64,000 bases of DNA from Eremophila alpestris peregrina (Eukaryota > Chordata > Aves > Passeriformes > Alaudidae): positions 829,649 to 893,648 of the forward strand of contig WMCF01000035.1 of assembly GCA_009792885.1 (NCBI GenBank), written 5' to 3'. A program made the position numbers and the translations under genes. This document shows, in pieces, positions 12,001-25,749 of this stretch (position 1 is the first letter of the stretch; each line of letters begins with the position of its first letter). Below the pieces are notes generated by a model. It worked only from the letters and a program-made list of their open reading frames with translations, was not told where the DNA came from and did no database searches.

Positions 12001-15000
12001 TTACCCCCCTAAATAAGACTTTGCAACACATGCACACTCAAAATCAGACATAATAGCAGCTGAACCACTGAGATGAGCAAGTAATTTTGTCAACGTGGTG
12101 TGGCTCAAACCTTAAATAAGAAAATTCTTATAGGGCCAGTATTCTCTTCTAATGAAGTGCATTCATTTTCTCTCCTCCACTGCCATGGTGTAGCTATTGC
12201 TTATGGAGTCAGGCTTAAGGCAGCATAAGCAAAAAGTCAGAAAATCTAAAATAAATGAGTCTAAAATCTAAATACATGAGTCAACAGTTAGGGAGTGGAT
12301 GTTACTGGGAGCCTCCATTATTATGACAGAAAGATTTCAAAATGAAGGCAAGTGAAGGCAAGGCTAGACAAACTAAATGTCAATTATGATTCCTTTTTAG
12401 AAGCACAGTATCTCTCATGAACATGCCTTCATTCTACTTCCTTCACACGTATTGCCCTTGACTTTAAGCCCCAGCCACAATGAGCTCAGCTGTGTGCTGC
12501 ACTTCCACAAATTCCCATACACCCAGCACATCCCTAACCACAGCAATCACCCAGCCACCACATGGCTCAGTCGTTTCTTTAAGCTTGTGCCTTACCAACA
12601 GGATACATCCACATAACAGAAGCACTTGTAGCAATTTTCAGAACCAACAGAAAAACAAGTTTATCTAATTGGTCATTGAAGGGGGCAGTAAAGTTTCTCA
12701 AAAACTCTCTTTCAGACTTCTACCCTTCACTTGTGCTTCAGTCAGAAGAGCTTTACATCTGAAATTTGGTGATGCTGCTGCCCAGCAGCATGTACACAAG
12801 GCAGCAACAAAAAGGAGTTCTGCTGGTGCCTAGAAAGTCCCAGCTCAGCATAAAGTCATTGTAAACTTAGCTAGATGAGCTAGCACTGCTCATCAGTCAT
12901 CCAGAATTAGTATTGCACTGCTGAGTGGCTGAAAAACACAGTGGCCCATTACCAGACAAAATATAAAATCAGAGCTGACTAATAAAACTCTGAATTTTTC
13001 CTACAACCAGAATTGAAACATTATATTCTACAGGTCATAAGGTGCATCAGTACTATAAGAGCACCCAACAACTAAAGAGCTATAGCAATTCTATTTTTTT
13101 TTTGCCAGGACTAACACCTCACACAGCAAGAAATCTTTAGCCAATGGGGAGCAACAAAAATCATGAAGAAAATCAACAAACTGCAGCTGTGTTTCACTGC
13201 TAGTTGCAATCTGGGGCCCATTGTCTTCAGGGCACAGGAAAGTTAATGGAAGACAAAATGTTTACAGTAACAATTAATAAATCAGAACTAGTCATAATTA
13301 AATGGCTGACACTTTGATAGCTCTGCAGTTTGATACACTATAGATATACTTTGATAGTGTAGCTAAAATATGGAAGAGTTTTAGTTCTAAGATTTTAACA
13401 GTGGGAAAATGCAAGACTCACATTCCTGGGTGGGCCAGATGACTGTTGAAAATGAACATATACAGGAACTCAATTGAAACATTACTACTGGGGTAGGGGA
13501 AAAAAAGTTCTGGAAAAGCCTTTTCTTCACTGGAAAACACAGGAGAAAACATTTCAGTGTAGCATTGGCCAAAGGAACCACTTCTTCCCTGCCATCCTTC
13601 CCCTGGCTGCATTCTGTTTTCTAAGAATTACAAAGATTTAAAAAAAGAAAGAGGAACCTGAACAACTGAAACCAAGTTTGTAGTTGGTTACTACTTAAAA
13701 TGCAATTATGTCTAGGTCCATTCATTCAGAATGGCCTCAGCCTTAACATAGTGGTTCTGGTTTCTGCAATTCATGTTTACAAAACATGAAGATCTCCCAG
13801 TTGTACTACAACTTTTTCTAGGCAGGGTTACACCAAAAACCCTTTGATTCTTGACTCTGAGACTGCATCATAATAAAGTATCTCATTGGTTGTCCACAAA
13901 ATTGTGTGGGTTTTGCACTAACTAGAGTCTAGAATAAAGTAAACAAGATATGAAAAATATTTCTGTGCATTTATGGGCTTGGATCAGGAGAGCAAACAAC
14001 TGAACTGGTACATCTTTGCAATGCGAGCTGGAGACTGCTGTGCTGGACACCAGGAGTGAGGGTGCCCTCTCTAATGCTCATGTAGAGGCTTTGCTTGCTG
14101 CCCCAGTGTAGGCATTCAGAGCATTTTAGTGACTTCCCCAGAGTTCAGTCTTCTATTTGAGAAATATTACCCTCTCCTTTCCTTGGAGTGAGTGACCTAC
14201 ACAGTGTACCCCAACATTTTTCCACTTCTCTCCATGCCTTGTACTAAGAAATATCCTGGTTTTCCACACAGGACAAGCATTGTGCCTGCTCTGCCATAAT
14301 GCCTGTCTGAAGTCAAGAGGAAGCACTGGCATGAGCAGGGCATCCCTAATCAGCTCAAACTTTCTGCTTCTTGCTCCCAAGCCACTTCTATTTCTGTTCA
14401 AGTCCATGACCTCTGATGGCATAACGTAGCTGTGCTGCCTTGCTTGGGTCTCCAGATGCTTCACATTTGTGGTCTGTCTGTTACACTGGCCAACAGCCCA
14501 TTTCCTCCTACAGCTTAGGGTGACCTGATGAAAATGCACATATTTGGGGATATATGCAGTTGCATTATTTGCCCACATTAGGATTTGTAGTCCTGTGATA
14601 TCTCAAATTTTAAAAAACATTACATTTTGCTTGAATAGTATATTTCATAAGTGTGCCAGTATAAACAGTGATGTTTAATAGTGTACTTCTCATTTGCAAA
14701 ATGAAATGTGTAGTACTGCATTTAGAAAGAAATACATAATAATAACTAAAAGCAATGAAAAGCTCCAACTCTGTCATGAGTGTCATTGGCACTCAGCAAG
14801 AGTATGGAAGTTTAAAAAGCAGTATTATTCATATAACATCATTGCAGAGGCATTAAACACCCTAGAAATGGAAGAAGAGGTGGGTACTATATTCTCCCAC
14901 AGTCAATCACAAGTGGAGAAAAACACTTTACAAACAACCTCGTTTAGAACTTAAAGCATCCTTCATCCTACTACCACAGAAGTCTCTACTAGCCCATGTG

Positions 15001-15960
15001 TGCTACAGAAGGTTATTCCTCAGCACCAAAGACCAGACTTCTTTTCCTCTGCTGTTACAGTGGGCATCCAAAACCACCCTCCCCCCAGAGCACTTTGCGT
15101 ACAACGTTCTCTCTTGGGTTTTTTTGTCTGCTTTAGTTGTGACACATAGAAAAGGACAAATAAATTTCTGCTTGGGAGTTCCTGATAAAAACTGCCTGCA
15201 TTCATCTGACACTGTACTTGCACAGTAGTCACCTCCTTTTACTATGCACAGAATTACAGTGCATGCATAGCTGTTTCACTCAACATTTTCCAGAATGCCT
15301 GTGACAGCATGTCCAGGGTTTCTGGAAGTGCAAACCTGAATCAGAGCTGTTGGGCACTTACAGCGTTGTTCACCTTCATATATATTTGCATTTTGCCTAC
15401 TTGGGAAAAGCAAAATAGGACAGAGTTGTTATATTTTTAATCGTGTGTTAGTTTAAGGCAAAAAAAGAATTACCTTTTTGAATCTATATATTTCATCCAC
15501 ACACCAAAAACTCAGGTTTTTACACACACTCAGACCCATTGCATACAGATGATACTATTCTCAGTGCTGAAATATTTATTTACATGTGGACCTGGTTGCT
15601 TACATTAGTTTAAAATCAGCTGGAGAAAAGTGCAAATTAACAGAATGTAGAGAAAAATGTAAGTGAAAGAAAACAAAAAGAGACATTCAAGAAACTTCTC
15701 CAGGGCACATAGCAAAACAGTGTCAATACTGGAGTCCTAAGACTCAGCATTTCCTTTATTTGGAGCTCCTAGCTCAAGTACAATATGCTTTTATCTTTCA
15801 GCTCAAGAAATCGTAGACTCAGTTCAAAATAATTCATACTATCCTCTACCTATTATCAGGTTTTGTCTGTACAGTTGTTCAAAGCTTTGGAATAACCTAG
15901 CTGTCTTAGCAGTGATTCATAAAAGCAACAAGAAAACTCATAAATAGTAACAATTCTGGT
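9001..15960. other. Intergenic DNA, one 141-codon frame
   Basis: AT-rich, no identified gene. The longest frame is 14153-14578 on the minus strand (141 codons, no stop). Its translation has no signal peptide, membrane segment or motif I recognise, and there is no splice or promoter evidence. A short duplicated element (CTAAAATCTAAATACATGAG and a diverged neighbour) lies at 12240-12283. Confidence 0.45.
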
Positions 15961-15970
15961 TGATATCATT

Positions 15971-16050
15971 TGGCACCGATGCCAGGGGGAGGCTGCCTGC
16001 CAAGGGGAACATTCCTTGCACGTTAGTCCTACAATGTGCTGGCAGGCAGC
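15971..16050. other. GC-rich islet with nested inverted repeats
   Basis: An islet of high GC at about 15,970-16,190 in AT-rich DNA. A perfect 11-bp inverted repeat, GCTGCCTGCCA (15992-16002) and TGGCAGGCAGC (16040-16050), encloses a 37-nt loop. Immediately 5' is a second one, TGGCA/TGCCA (15971-15975 and 15980-15984), close to an NFI-type palindrome. The loop contains GGAACATTCC. It could be a regulatory element or a structured RNA. No RNA family is recognised, and no tRNA boxes are present. Confidence 0.4.
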
Positions 16051-16190
16051 AGTGCCTGGAACGAATGCGATGTTCCGCTCAGTGGCGCTGCTCCCGGGCA
16101 CCAGCGCCACAGGGCAGCTCAGGGGGGTTCAGGAGCCCCTCGGGGTGCATGCAAAGCAGGGCATTCCCTCCTCTCCTGGACAAGGGAGCC

Positions 16191-19100
16191 TTTGTGATAT
16201 GTGGTAGCATTTTCTCAAAGTTTGTGGAGTAAAGACACAGGAAGAAAAAGAATCACACTGGAGAGGTCAGGCTTTGCTTCTCAGGAATTCGTTTGCATCT
16301 GTTAGCAAACCTTAGATTGAGCTATTCTCTTCAATTCAAAATGCTGTGTTTCACAGAGAGGAAAGTCCAAGATTTTTAGCATCCATCTCCATGATAGAGC
16401 TGACAGCAAGCACAGAGGATTGTTTCAAGATGTAAAGGATATTGCGGCTTTTGGACCTGTAAGCATCATTGTGTACTGAAGGAGGAGGGACAGTTGTCAG
16501 ACAAGGGATTTAAAACTAAAGCAAGTCCATGTTCAGTGCAGTTCTTAATGGAATCCTAAAGGTTAAGAGGAATTTCTTTGAACCCTTGTCTTCCACCACA
16601 GAAAAATGCAGACCTGCTCTGTTGAAGGCTGAACTGCCTCTTTGTTTTTTGGTATTTCCTAATACATTTTTAATATCTGGTAAGGCATAGGAATGTGTTT
16701 GCCTAGTCACTTAGGAGTAGTAGATGCTACCACCATGCCACCTTACCAGAGTTCAGCACCTACATGAGTGCCTTAAAACACTTCATGAAGTTTGGAAAAA
16801 AAATTAAGTATCTTAATGGTAGCTGTGAGTATTTTTATTTCACACTAAGCAAGCACAGAGCCCCTTATGCTGACAAGTTCAGGCAATTTCAGATTCTCTC
16901 AGATACCATTTCCAGAATAATTGATTACTTTTGGCTCTCCAAGACCTTAAAAGAGCATTCTAAGAGCAATTTCAATGAGTAGCTGAAAGTTGTAATTTGT
17001 TCAGCAAAAGACAGCAACTTCTGCTGTTGAGAACTTAATGAAAACATGTATTGTGTCCTGTGATGCTCTTGATTTTAACTAAAACCAAGGAAAACAAAGG
17101 AAGAAAATAATCCCTTTCATGTCACTATCTATCTTTCTTAAAATTCAGCTGAGTTAATGATCAGCATCTTGATTCAATAAGCTTTAAGATAAAGATGTGG
17201 ATACTTGTCAGAACATATTAAGTATCACTGAAACTCTGTAGAACTTCCCAGATTTAATAACCATACCTACACTTTCTTTCTTTATACTTTTTTTGGCTCT
17301 TGAAATCCTCAAAGGTCTTGGTTTCAAGCTGAAGCAGAATAAGAATTGAAAATAGAAAAAAAAGCTGAACATAAACGGAGAAGTAATTTTTGAGAAGTTT
17401 AGACACTTAAAGCTTGAAGCACCTTGGTTCAGAGAACTCTCACTTCTCTGCAGTGTGACAGTACAGAAATGGTGCCCCTTCCTGCCCAGGTCTGGAAGGA
17501 AAACTGCAGTGCCAGAGGCTGCTGGACATCTGAGAGCCCATGGCACAAAACTGTCTTCCACCCATCTCAAAGCCTGTTCATATGAAACACTGACTATTCT
17601 GAAGTCAGGCACATTATTCCATTTCATTGCTATTGCCCTGTATTCCAGTCTCTAGTTATGTAACCCTGAAAATCATTAAATCATTTCTCCTTTTTTGAAA
17701 GCACATTCTGCAAGTCCATGTTCAGTCCATGTTTTATTGGTGGAGAATTTTTTTAAGCAAGACATCAGATAACCTGACTACATGCTTCATGTCTTTTCCT
17801 AGAAAAGATTATTTTAATATATAGAAGCAATATTCTTTAGTCATCAAGCACATTTATACCCGAATAAAAAATACTACTGGATGCTGGCTGATGTAGCAAA
17901 AATCTTTGTTTTAAAAAAATTTCTTTGCCATTATCAGTATCATCTTAAATAGAGGAAGAGCCTTTAAATGCTTTTTAAAGTCCTGAAAACAGAATATTGA
18001 GAGTGTCTAGATAGAGATGTCTAAAAAGACAAGGATTTAAAAAGACTGAATAGCTCAAAGCATTAGCAATGAAAGACAGACACTTTCACATATAAACTTG
18101 TCTGGGTTCATCCAAATACAGCAGTAACTGAGGTCATCAAATTAAAAGAAGGTTTGGTGGCTCACTGGAAGCAAGTCTGTGGCTCTCAGCCCAGTTTCTA
18201 AAGAAAAGATACTCATCAAAAACATGCCTCTCTTTGGCATTCTGGCAAACTGGGTGTTTCTGCAAAGCCCAGGAAATGAAAATACACAGAGCAGTTCTCT
18301 TATAAAAAGAGATATTAGTGGCCTAGCTAGAAGCATGTGGAGGACACAACCTCCATTATTTCAATTGTGGATATGCAATGCTATCCATAATCCACTAAAA
18401 GCAGATTTTTATAGTATTACTAATACAAAATTTTCTAAAACCTTGTAATGTATTCAGTAAGTGGGAAGGAAAGTTCATGTGATTCACCACTGAATTCCTA
18501 ATTTCTAAATCTAAACTCTGTTTACACCACAGTGGGACTTATCATTTTACACTGTTGCAGTGGGCTTTCTTTTCTCCAGTGCTTCCCCACAGAGCTGGGC
18601 CTGAGCAAAGCTGGACTCCTTTCTCTCAGGAGCACACTGGCAATGCATGATGCTTTTATAAGACACTGCTGTCCTACTCTCACAGGGGACACTGGTGGGC
18701 CTCAAGTACTTCAGCAGTGTAGTCACAGGCACTGAAATCACTGTGATGAGTCCTGACAAGAGCTGCCAAGCCAGGGGGAGAATGCAGGTCACTGCCCATG
18801 CACGTGGGCTGAGGCAGGGGGAATTCCACAAGTGATCAAGTCTCTCCTTCCTCAGCTAAGCAGCCATTAGACAAGACTTTTGCACTCAGTTACCAGCTCA
18901 AATTTCTTCATAAAGTGCCTCAGTTTCATGGGCAGGAGTTTCTTCAAGTGTTAAAAAACAAAGCTAGACCCTGAAAAAAGCAAACTTTTCTGAGAAGCTA
19001 CAAATTAATTATCTTTCCTCAAGCAAAAAATGAATGGAGGGAGAAAAATATCTTTTTTCTTAGATGACTTCTTACATTTCAGCATATGAAATTATAGATA

Positions 19101-19974
19101 TGTTTACATGGCTGTAAACTTACTGTGATCAGTAACCTCACAGAGATAAGCTGCATTTTCATGAAAAATATTTTTGTACACAGTTTTTCATCAAAGCACC
19201 TATGGACTTGATACTGGGTACTCTCTATTCATAGCCCAGTTCTCTGACTAAGTGATCAAATTAATTCTGTGCCTAGAAATCAAATCATGTCCTCGTGTAG
19301 GTGTTATGAATGTACAAATGCATACACATAATCAGACTGTTTGCCTCTTCTGCTTTAAAAATGGGGAGGGACATGGCACTCCAGAGCATTCCAGCTATAA
19401 ATGCTTTCTGTATATCATTGCATGGTACACTTGCACTCACCAAACTCAGGCTGGTGGTAAAAATAACCCTCTCTTGAAGAGCAGACATCAAGTTATCTAC
19501 TAGGGCTTCCACCTGTTAACATTTTTCAGAGAGGGGCCCTGTCTGGAAATAACTTTGTATTTCATTATGAACTCTATGTGCTTTACTGAACAGAACCAAG
19601 ATGTGACTCATTGCTCTGAGCTGTGTAAGTGCTAAACCTGTTCCAGCCATGGAGGCTCAGATTTGTCTGAAAACAGACATCAGAGGTGGAGCTGAAAAGA
19701 AACAACAAAAATCTGGACTCTAGGTTTTTATTTTAACTGAAAGAAATGATGGTGCTCTCTGGGTAATATCAAGAAATATGTCACTGTAAGGAAGACATCA
19801 CAGAGTAGGAGTAGCAGAAAGCTCTGCTTTCTAGAGATAAGAAAATGTCTGTACAGGTTTAAGCCATGCTTTCCCTCCTGCTGGTCACAACATCACATCA
19901 GTGAGCACTGGGACAGTCACATTTGCTGATGATTCTTTTAAAGTGAAATAACACATTCTAAATTTGCATGAGGT
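16191..19974. other. Intergenic DNA, nothing recognised
   Basis: The largest frame is 17208-17627 on the minus strand (139 codons). It is Phe/Ser-rich in the middle because it crosses an A/T tract and shows no known domain. No gene is supported. Confidence 0.45.
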
Positions 19975-20024
19975 GTATATATATATATATAAATTTATAT
20001 ATGTATAAAAATATATAATTCTCT
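19975..20024. repeat. (TA)n-rich simple repeat
   Basis: An uninterrupted TA run followed by interrupted TATA-like units. Confidence 0.85.
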
Positions 20025-21700
20025 AATTTCTTCAGTGTTATGTCATGAGATTCTAGAATTCCTTGAGTCAAACTTATCTGAATTGAAACATTATTTGTCT
20101 ATTGGGATCATAAAATTATGGTGTTTATATATCTGAATGTATAGCTCCATGTAGCTGTCACACTGAAGAATTTTCTTCCTGTATGACTTACATTGACAGA
20201 ACAACTGAAACCAAGGTCTTTCCAAATAAATAATGCAAAAAGCCTGACTCAAGAACTCTGAATCTGCATTTGGTTTCCCACAGAAAAACAATATCTTTAC
20301 ACTTCCGGTCTGCATGTCCTATTTTAGATCAGAAAGTATTTTCACAGATCACTTAGTGGAATGAAAAGCTAGGATTTGACACTACAAGACCCCAGATCCA
20401 TTTTTTCCACTAAAACCATTCTTAGCTTTCACTGTCCAATGAAAATATGTAGGAGTAGCTGTCAAAAATAGCATTTTGTTTATAAGCAGATCAGATTGAG
20501 ATGGGTACCAATGTGCAAATACAGAGCATTCCAAAGCCACTTCATAATTCCTTCTGAGATGTGAACTGCACTAGAGAACAGTCCTTTAAAATGTATGAAC
20601 TCTCTTCAACCATCAAATGTCCTGACACTTCAAAGAAATATTTCCAAAAACCATCCTAAAGATGACTGATATACTCTATACAAGTTTGGCTATTTAGCCA
20701 TCACACAGCTTTAAGCTGAAGATGGAGAAGGTAATACAGCTTCCCTGACAGTATTTGTTGAGGGAAGCACTGTAGGACCTTGAAGGCCCCAATGATAACC
20801 AGAAACTTCTGCTGAAGTAGAGTTCATATTTATGAACTCCAGCGTTCTGCACTGAAAAGCTCATTTCCCAAGCTGTAATAAGGGATGTTTTAGGAGTCAC
20901 CATCTGTGAGATTATTAAGTCTCAGAAGGCACCAGAGTACCAGTAACTTTCTTTGCAATAGATTTATAGACATTATCCACAGTACAAAAATATTTGACAT
21001 TAAATAGAAGAAAATTCTGAATCCTTTTCTAGGCTGGTGCTGTCCACTAATAAAGATAAACCCAAGGCAAATACATTAATGAACTACCACATTTAATGGG
21101 GACAGCAGAAGTAAGTCAGATCCTGAAAAGTAATGTAGTATTGTAATTGAGTAGTGTTTTAATTAAGGGTTGTGACTTGAACTACTGTCTGAAATTTTAG
21201 AATTAGAGTTCCCCATTTCTGAGCTTTTCTCCCCAAATGAGATGCAGGACTTAGGCATATTAATTTAACAGTTTTTATGAGACTGAATAATTAGAAAACT
21301 CAAGAACTAGTGTTCAATTAGTTGTAGTAATACAAATGCTAAGACAAAACCTGAAATTGTAGTCAGAAAAACTTAATGTTAAATTAGCTGAGATTAGAAA
21401 ACTACTTAAACTGATGTAATGAAAGGAGATTTTTTCATCAGATAATAAGCAGACAAAATTGAGCCTCTCAACAACACTCCAGCCATCAAACAAAAACCAC
21501 TACTGAGTGTCTGAAGGCAAGGCAGTCACAGGGGAATTCCTTTTTAGGTTATCTGGCTGACCCCGCATTTGGTGGGTGTGAAGAGTTGTCTGCATTAGTA
21601 TTCTGTTTTTATGCCTCTTTGGCACCACCATTGCCAGCTCCAGGAGAAAGCTCCAGCCTAAGCAATCCAGATGTGGGTGATGAATTTGTTTCAGACTGTG
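20025..21700. other. Intergenic DNA, nothing recognised
   Basis: AT-rich, short frames only, no recognised repeat. Confidence 0.5.
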
Positions 21701-21778
21701 AGCTAACAGTAGATTAGTCTGATTAGCTAACAGTAGATTAGTAGATTAGCTAACAGAGACTAACAAGTAGATTAGTCA
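21701..21778 (+). repeat. Short tandem array, three AGCTAACAG units
   Basis: Units start at 21701 (24 bp), 21725 (23 bp) and 21748 (about 31 bp, diverged). Each starts AGCTAACAG and ends around TAGATTAG. Confidence 0.8.
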
Positions 21779-24700
21779 ATGGGCTAGATGGGAGCGATGG
21801 TACACGGGGTGTGAAGGGAGCCACGAGAAAGAGTTATGAACTGTATTTCTGAACAGATTAAAGGTGATCTGCTTTTAAAGGGGATTTTAAACTAGTTTCT
21901 ATACACATGAATTATTTTTACTTCTTTTTAAAAGTCTCTACTTCATATAAATACTTTCAAATGAGAACTCTTGTCTCATTCACAATGAATTGCACACCCT
22001 AGGGTGTTGCTCTTCAAAAACTTGACCTTGTCACAGCTCACATTGTTGCAACACTGCAGATCACTTGAAATCTAGGGCAATTGTTAGGTCTGTAAACCAC
22101 AGTTACAGTTTCTGGTGTTCCTGCACAAGCTAAACTCACAAGAAACAAGGACAAAAATAGTGTGAGCAGAGATGACTCCAGGATCAAGAAAAGCACCTGT
22201 TTGCTCTCTCTGTTACAGAAATGGAAGTTGTATTGTTTCCTCTACCTCAGTGTCTGCAGGCCTAAATCCAAACAAAGGCAAGGCCTTTGTGTCTTTACAT
22301 AAATAAAATATTAGTTTACACCTCCTTATTGACTTTTTTCATAGTAAGTCTACACAATTTCCAATGAAAAAATATCTGTGTTTCTGCTGGCCTTCTGTGT
22401 GCTACTTGGTATGTCCAGTTCTTCAGCAAACAGAAAATTAATATTGCCCCACATGAAGTGGGCAGACTTCCTAGAATTCCAAGGGGAGATGGCATAAACG
22501 ATCTGTTAGGAAAAGTTTACAGCTCTACTCTGCATGTTGTGACAACTGTTAGCAAATGGGCTGCACTGTCCTCAACTGCTGCTCAGGGGCTTCCTATGAG
22601 GGATCAAAACATAACCAAGGGGATATGTTCACCTCTCAGGAGAATGCTAATAGCAGTTTTGTAACAGTCATAGACTACTGTTACCAAAAAAGCATGTTGG
22701 AATGTCGTAGACTGTATAAATTCCGTCCACGAGTCCTACATGAGCTGCTTGTCATCTCCCAGAGTGTCTGAAAGCTTTGCAGACCCTGGAAGATGTTAAA
22801 ACTCACCAGTAACACTCATGACTGAATGGATATTCCTCAACTTCCACCCACAGTTGTAAAGCCTCCTATACATTACTCGTTCCTTTATGGCTCTTCACAA
22901 AGGAGCCTCGGGCACACCAAGCTCTGTGCAGTTTTCCAGCCAGCACAGACTGCACTGTGTTTAGCATAGCACTATTTATTGTGGTCAGACACTGCTGACC
23001 TTATCTATTACTGAGCTACTACCTGCAACTTCTACAGAAGAAGAAGAAATTTATTTGCTTCAAGAAGTTGGATTTAGTTTTAAGCAGACAAAGTAAGGTT
23101 CAAAATGTTTATGTACACAGTCCAAGGGCAGCTCCTGCTCTGCTTCACGGCTCCCTTTGCAATTCCAGGAGCACCTCTGGACTGTCAAGAGTGTTTAAGT
23201 CTAGACTAAATGTGTTTGGGAATAATGTGCACATGCTAAAAATATGATTCTGTTGCATTAGTCCTGGTAATGCTAAAATAGGGAAATAGTCTCCAGATTT
23301 TTTTCCTGGTCACAGAAGTTCTTTGAAGATCAGGGGCAAATTCATTGCTCTATTACAGAATGTGTGCATTCTATAACTTAATTCAGTGACATGAGGATTT
23401 CAGTAAAGATATTTCCTTGGCTGCTTAGGACTTGGATAAAATTTTGCAAAGTTGGGCTAAGTACATAAGAAATCTGGGTCAAATAATGGCTTATGCAGAA
23501 ATTATGACTGAGGTAAAAGCTCCACTTTTTTTTTTTGTCTTGTTTGTATATAAAACTAGTAGTTTATATTAAATACTCTTCTACATGTTCAAATGTTCAT
23601 ATAAACATTTGAGAGATATGCAGTAGTCTTACAACAGTATAATTTACACAGAGTAAATAAATCACCCCATGCAAGAAAGCTTTAACTATGCCAAACATTT
23701 CAAGAATGGGAGCTCAGAGAAAAAGACACCGCCAAGACATAAGTAGTATCACATCATCCCTATCAGAAATCTAACACCTATAGTTAAGAATTTAAGAGAA
23801 TGGATTCTCAGCCATGTATATTACTGGAGCTAGAGAGGTCAAAAGAATTAGCTTAGAATACCCAGAACTGGCAGAATAGAACTAACTTAGTTAATTCAAC
23901 TACGTGTTGAACACCTCGGGGTGCTGCAATTGAAGTACTTATTCACAGATGTATCCAAGACCACTGGCTAAAACCCATAACAGGATTGGACTGCAAAACT
24001 AATTCTGAGACCACTGCTTCTCTCCTCTGAGTCTGATGTGCAATTACTCTGTTCATGTCAAATTATGTTAAATAAAAGTTCATAGAGACAGTGCTCTAAA
24101 ATATTTCAAAAAGGGGCAGTACAGACTAAGCCTAAAAATATGACTTAGCAATTTCAGGCACTACTAAAGAAGGAAAAATAGTTTATTTTTAAAAAGTCTC
24201 AGTTCCTTCTTTTCTAAAATAAGATTTATCCCATGCCAGCCTCAGAAGAGAGTACTACACATTAGCTAATATCTAAAACATCCTTGGAAAAATACAGTGA
24301 TGAATGAACTTGCAAAGTGTACCAATAGAAATAAGCAAAACTATTACTTGCAGAGAAAACAGATAATCCACAACCATGGAGATCAATCTACCAGCAGATA
24401 AATTGATATTATGATTACTGCTAAACAATACTTCCAGTTTCTTAGTAACTGTAAATTTTGGCAGCCAAAAGATAGTAGTATTTACTGTTCATAATCTCAA
24501 ATCATTATGTTGTATCTGTATTTCTTGCAGCTTACAATGGGAGTTTTGTGAGCTCATCAGTTTTGTAAAACCAAATACTTATGAATGTCATTTTGCCAGT
24601 ATGTGAATCATGTAGCCTGTGAAATCCCACCTGAATGGGATTTTCCTGTGTAGGGGAATGAATGCATCTAAATTCTGACCCAGCGCTATTTCACATCCAA

Positions 24701-25740
24701 AAGTTTTCTTTATCTTCAGGTTACAACAAAAGTAACAGGAAGAATTCACTGCCACATTATTGGGATGAAAAGAACACTCACAGTCTCCTACCATGGGTGG
24801 GAATTCCTAAGTAGAGTTCCTTAAACCCTCCTCTGAAAGTGTCAGGACCAGCCACAGTCTGATTGAACTTGGAGGAATTACTGGTCTGAGCTATAACACA
24901 GCTGCTACCTTCCTGTGGAAAGCCTGTGCAAGAATTTGTGCTCCTAGGAAAATGCATAGAGGAAGTACTTTCTATTCCTTATCTCAAATGAAGGCATCTT
25001 TTGGAATACTAAGAAGTCTGAACTCAGCTGTAGGATGCTAGCTGGGAAATACAAAAGAGAAAAGAGAAGCAGCCTGGAGACCTTCATGAAGCTCTGGAGC
25101 ATTCCATACATATAGAAACATTTGCAGTAGCAGCAGCAGTAGTGCCAAATTAGCTCTTCTCACCATAAAAGCCATTTTCCAGCCATGGCACCTGTGAGAG
25201 AATACATTTCAAAGTGTCAGCTGCCATCTGTTTAATTTTGCAGGCTAAGGGGGCAGTGACACCTTATTTCCCATGCACTGACCTGCTTGAAATTCAGTCT
25301 GCAGAGAGCAGAAGGCGAAAGTAGAAGGAAACAGTAAAGTAGAAAGAGACAAAACTCCTTTGATTTTGGGTGAGGTGGGAGAGCCACACACTGGATATGG
25401 AGCAAAGAAGCACACTTCTCCATTCTGTGGTTTTCATCAGCTGCATGGTTAATTCTCTGCAGTGTCTGTACATCCAGATGTACTCAGCCATAACTTGAGA
25501 GTGTTTAACAGTTTATAGCAGGCTCAAAGCTCATAGGAGGCAATTATCACCACCTTGAATATAACTCAGTTTATGTTTGCATGCACTTTTAGGTTGTTTT
25601 GTTATCAGTAAAAAAATCAAATTATTTTATCATAATGGCTACTTCTCTCCTCTGGTCTCCTTTTTGGTCTCAGCTTGCGCCAGAATTGAATCTTTCCTAA
25701 ATGACTCTTTCCAAATGAATGCCATCATTATCACTGTTTG
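21779..25740. other. Intergenic DNA, nothing recognised
   Basis: No gene, RNA gene or repeat family is recognised. A TATA-like TGTATAAATTCC near 22714 lies in a slightly GC-richer patch (22450-22990), but I could not define LTR ends there. Confidence 0.45.
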
Positions 25741-25749
25741 TCTTCTTTT

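Noticed and set aside
18680..18715. GDTGGPQ in a + strand frame, resembling the GDSGGP motif of serine proteases such as PLAU
   Set aside because: The catalytic Ser is replaced by Thr, flanking residues do not fit the family, there is no splice structure, and no other protease exon is nearby.
22450..22990. Possible LTR with TATA-like TGTATAAATTCC
   Set aside because: No TG...CA ends, poly(A) signal in the right place, or target-site duplication could be defined.
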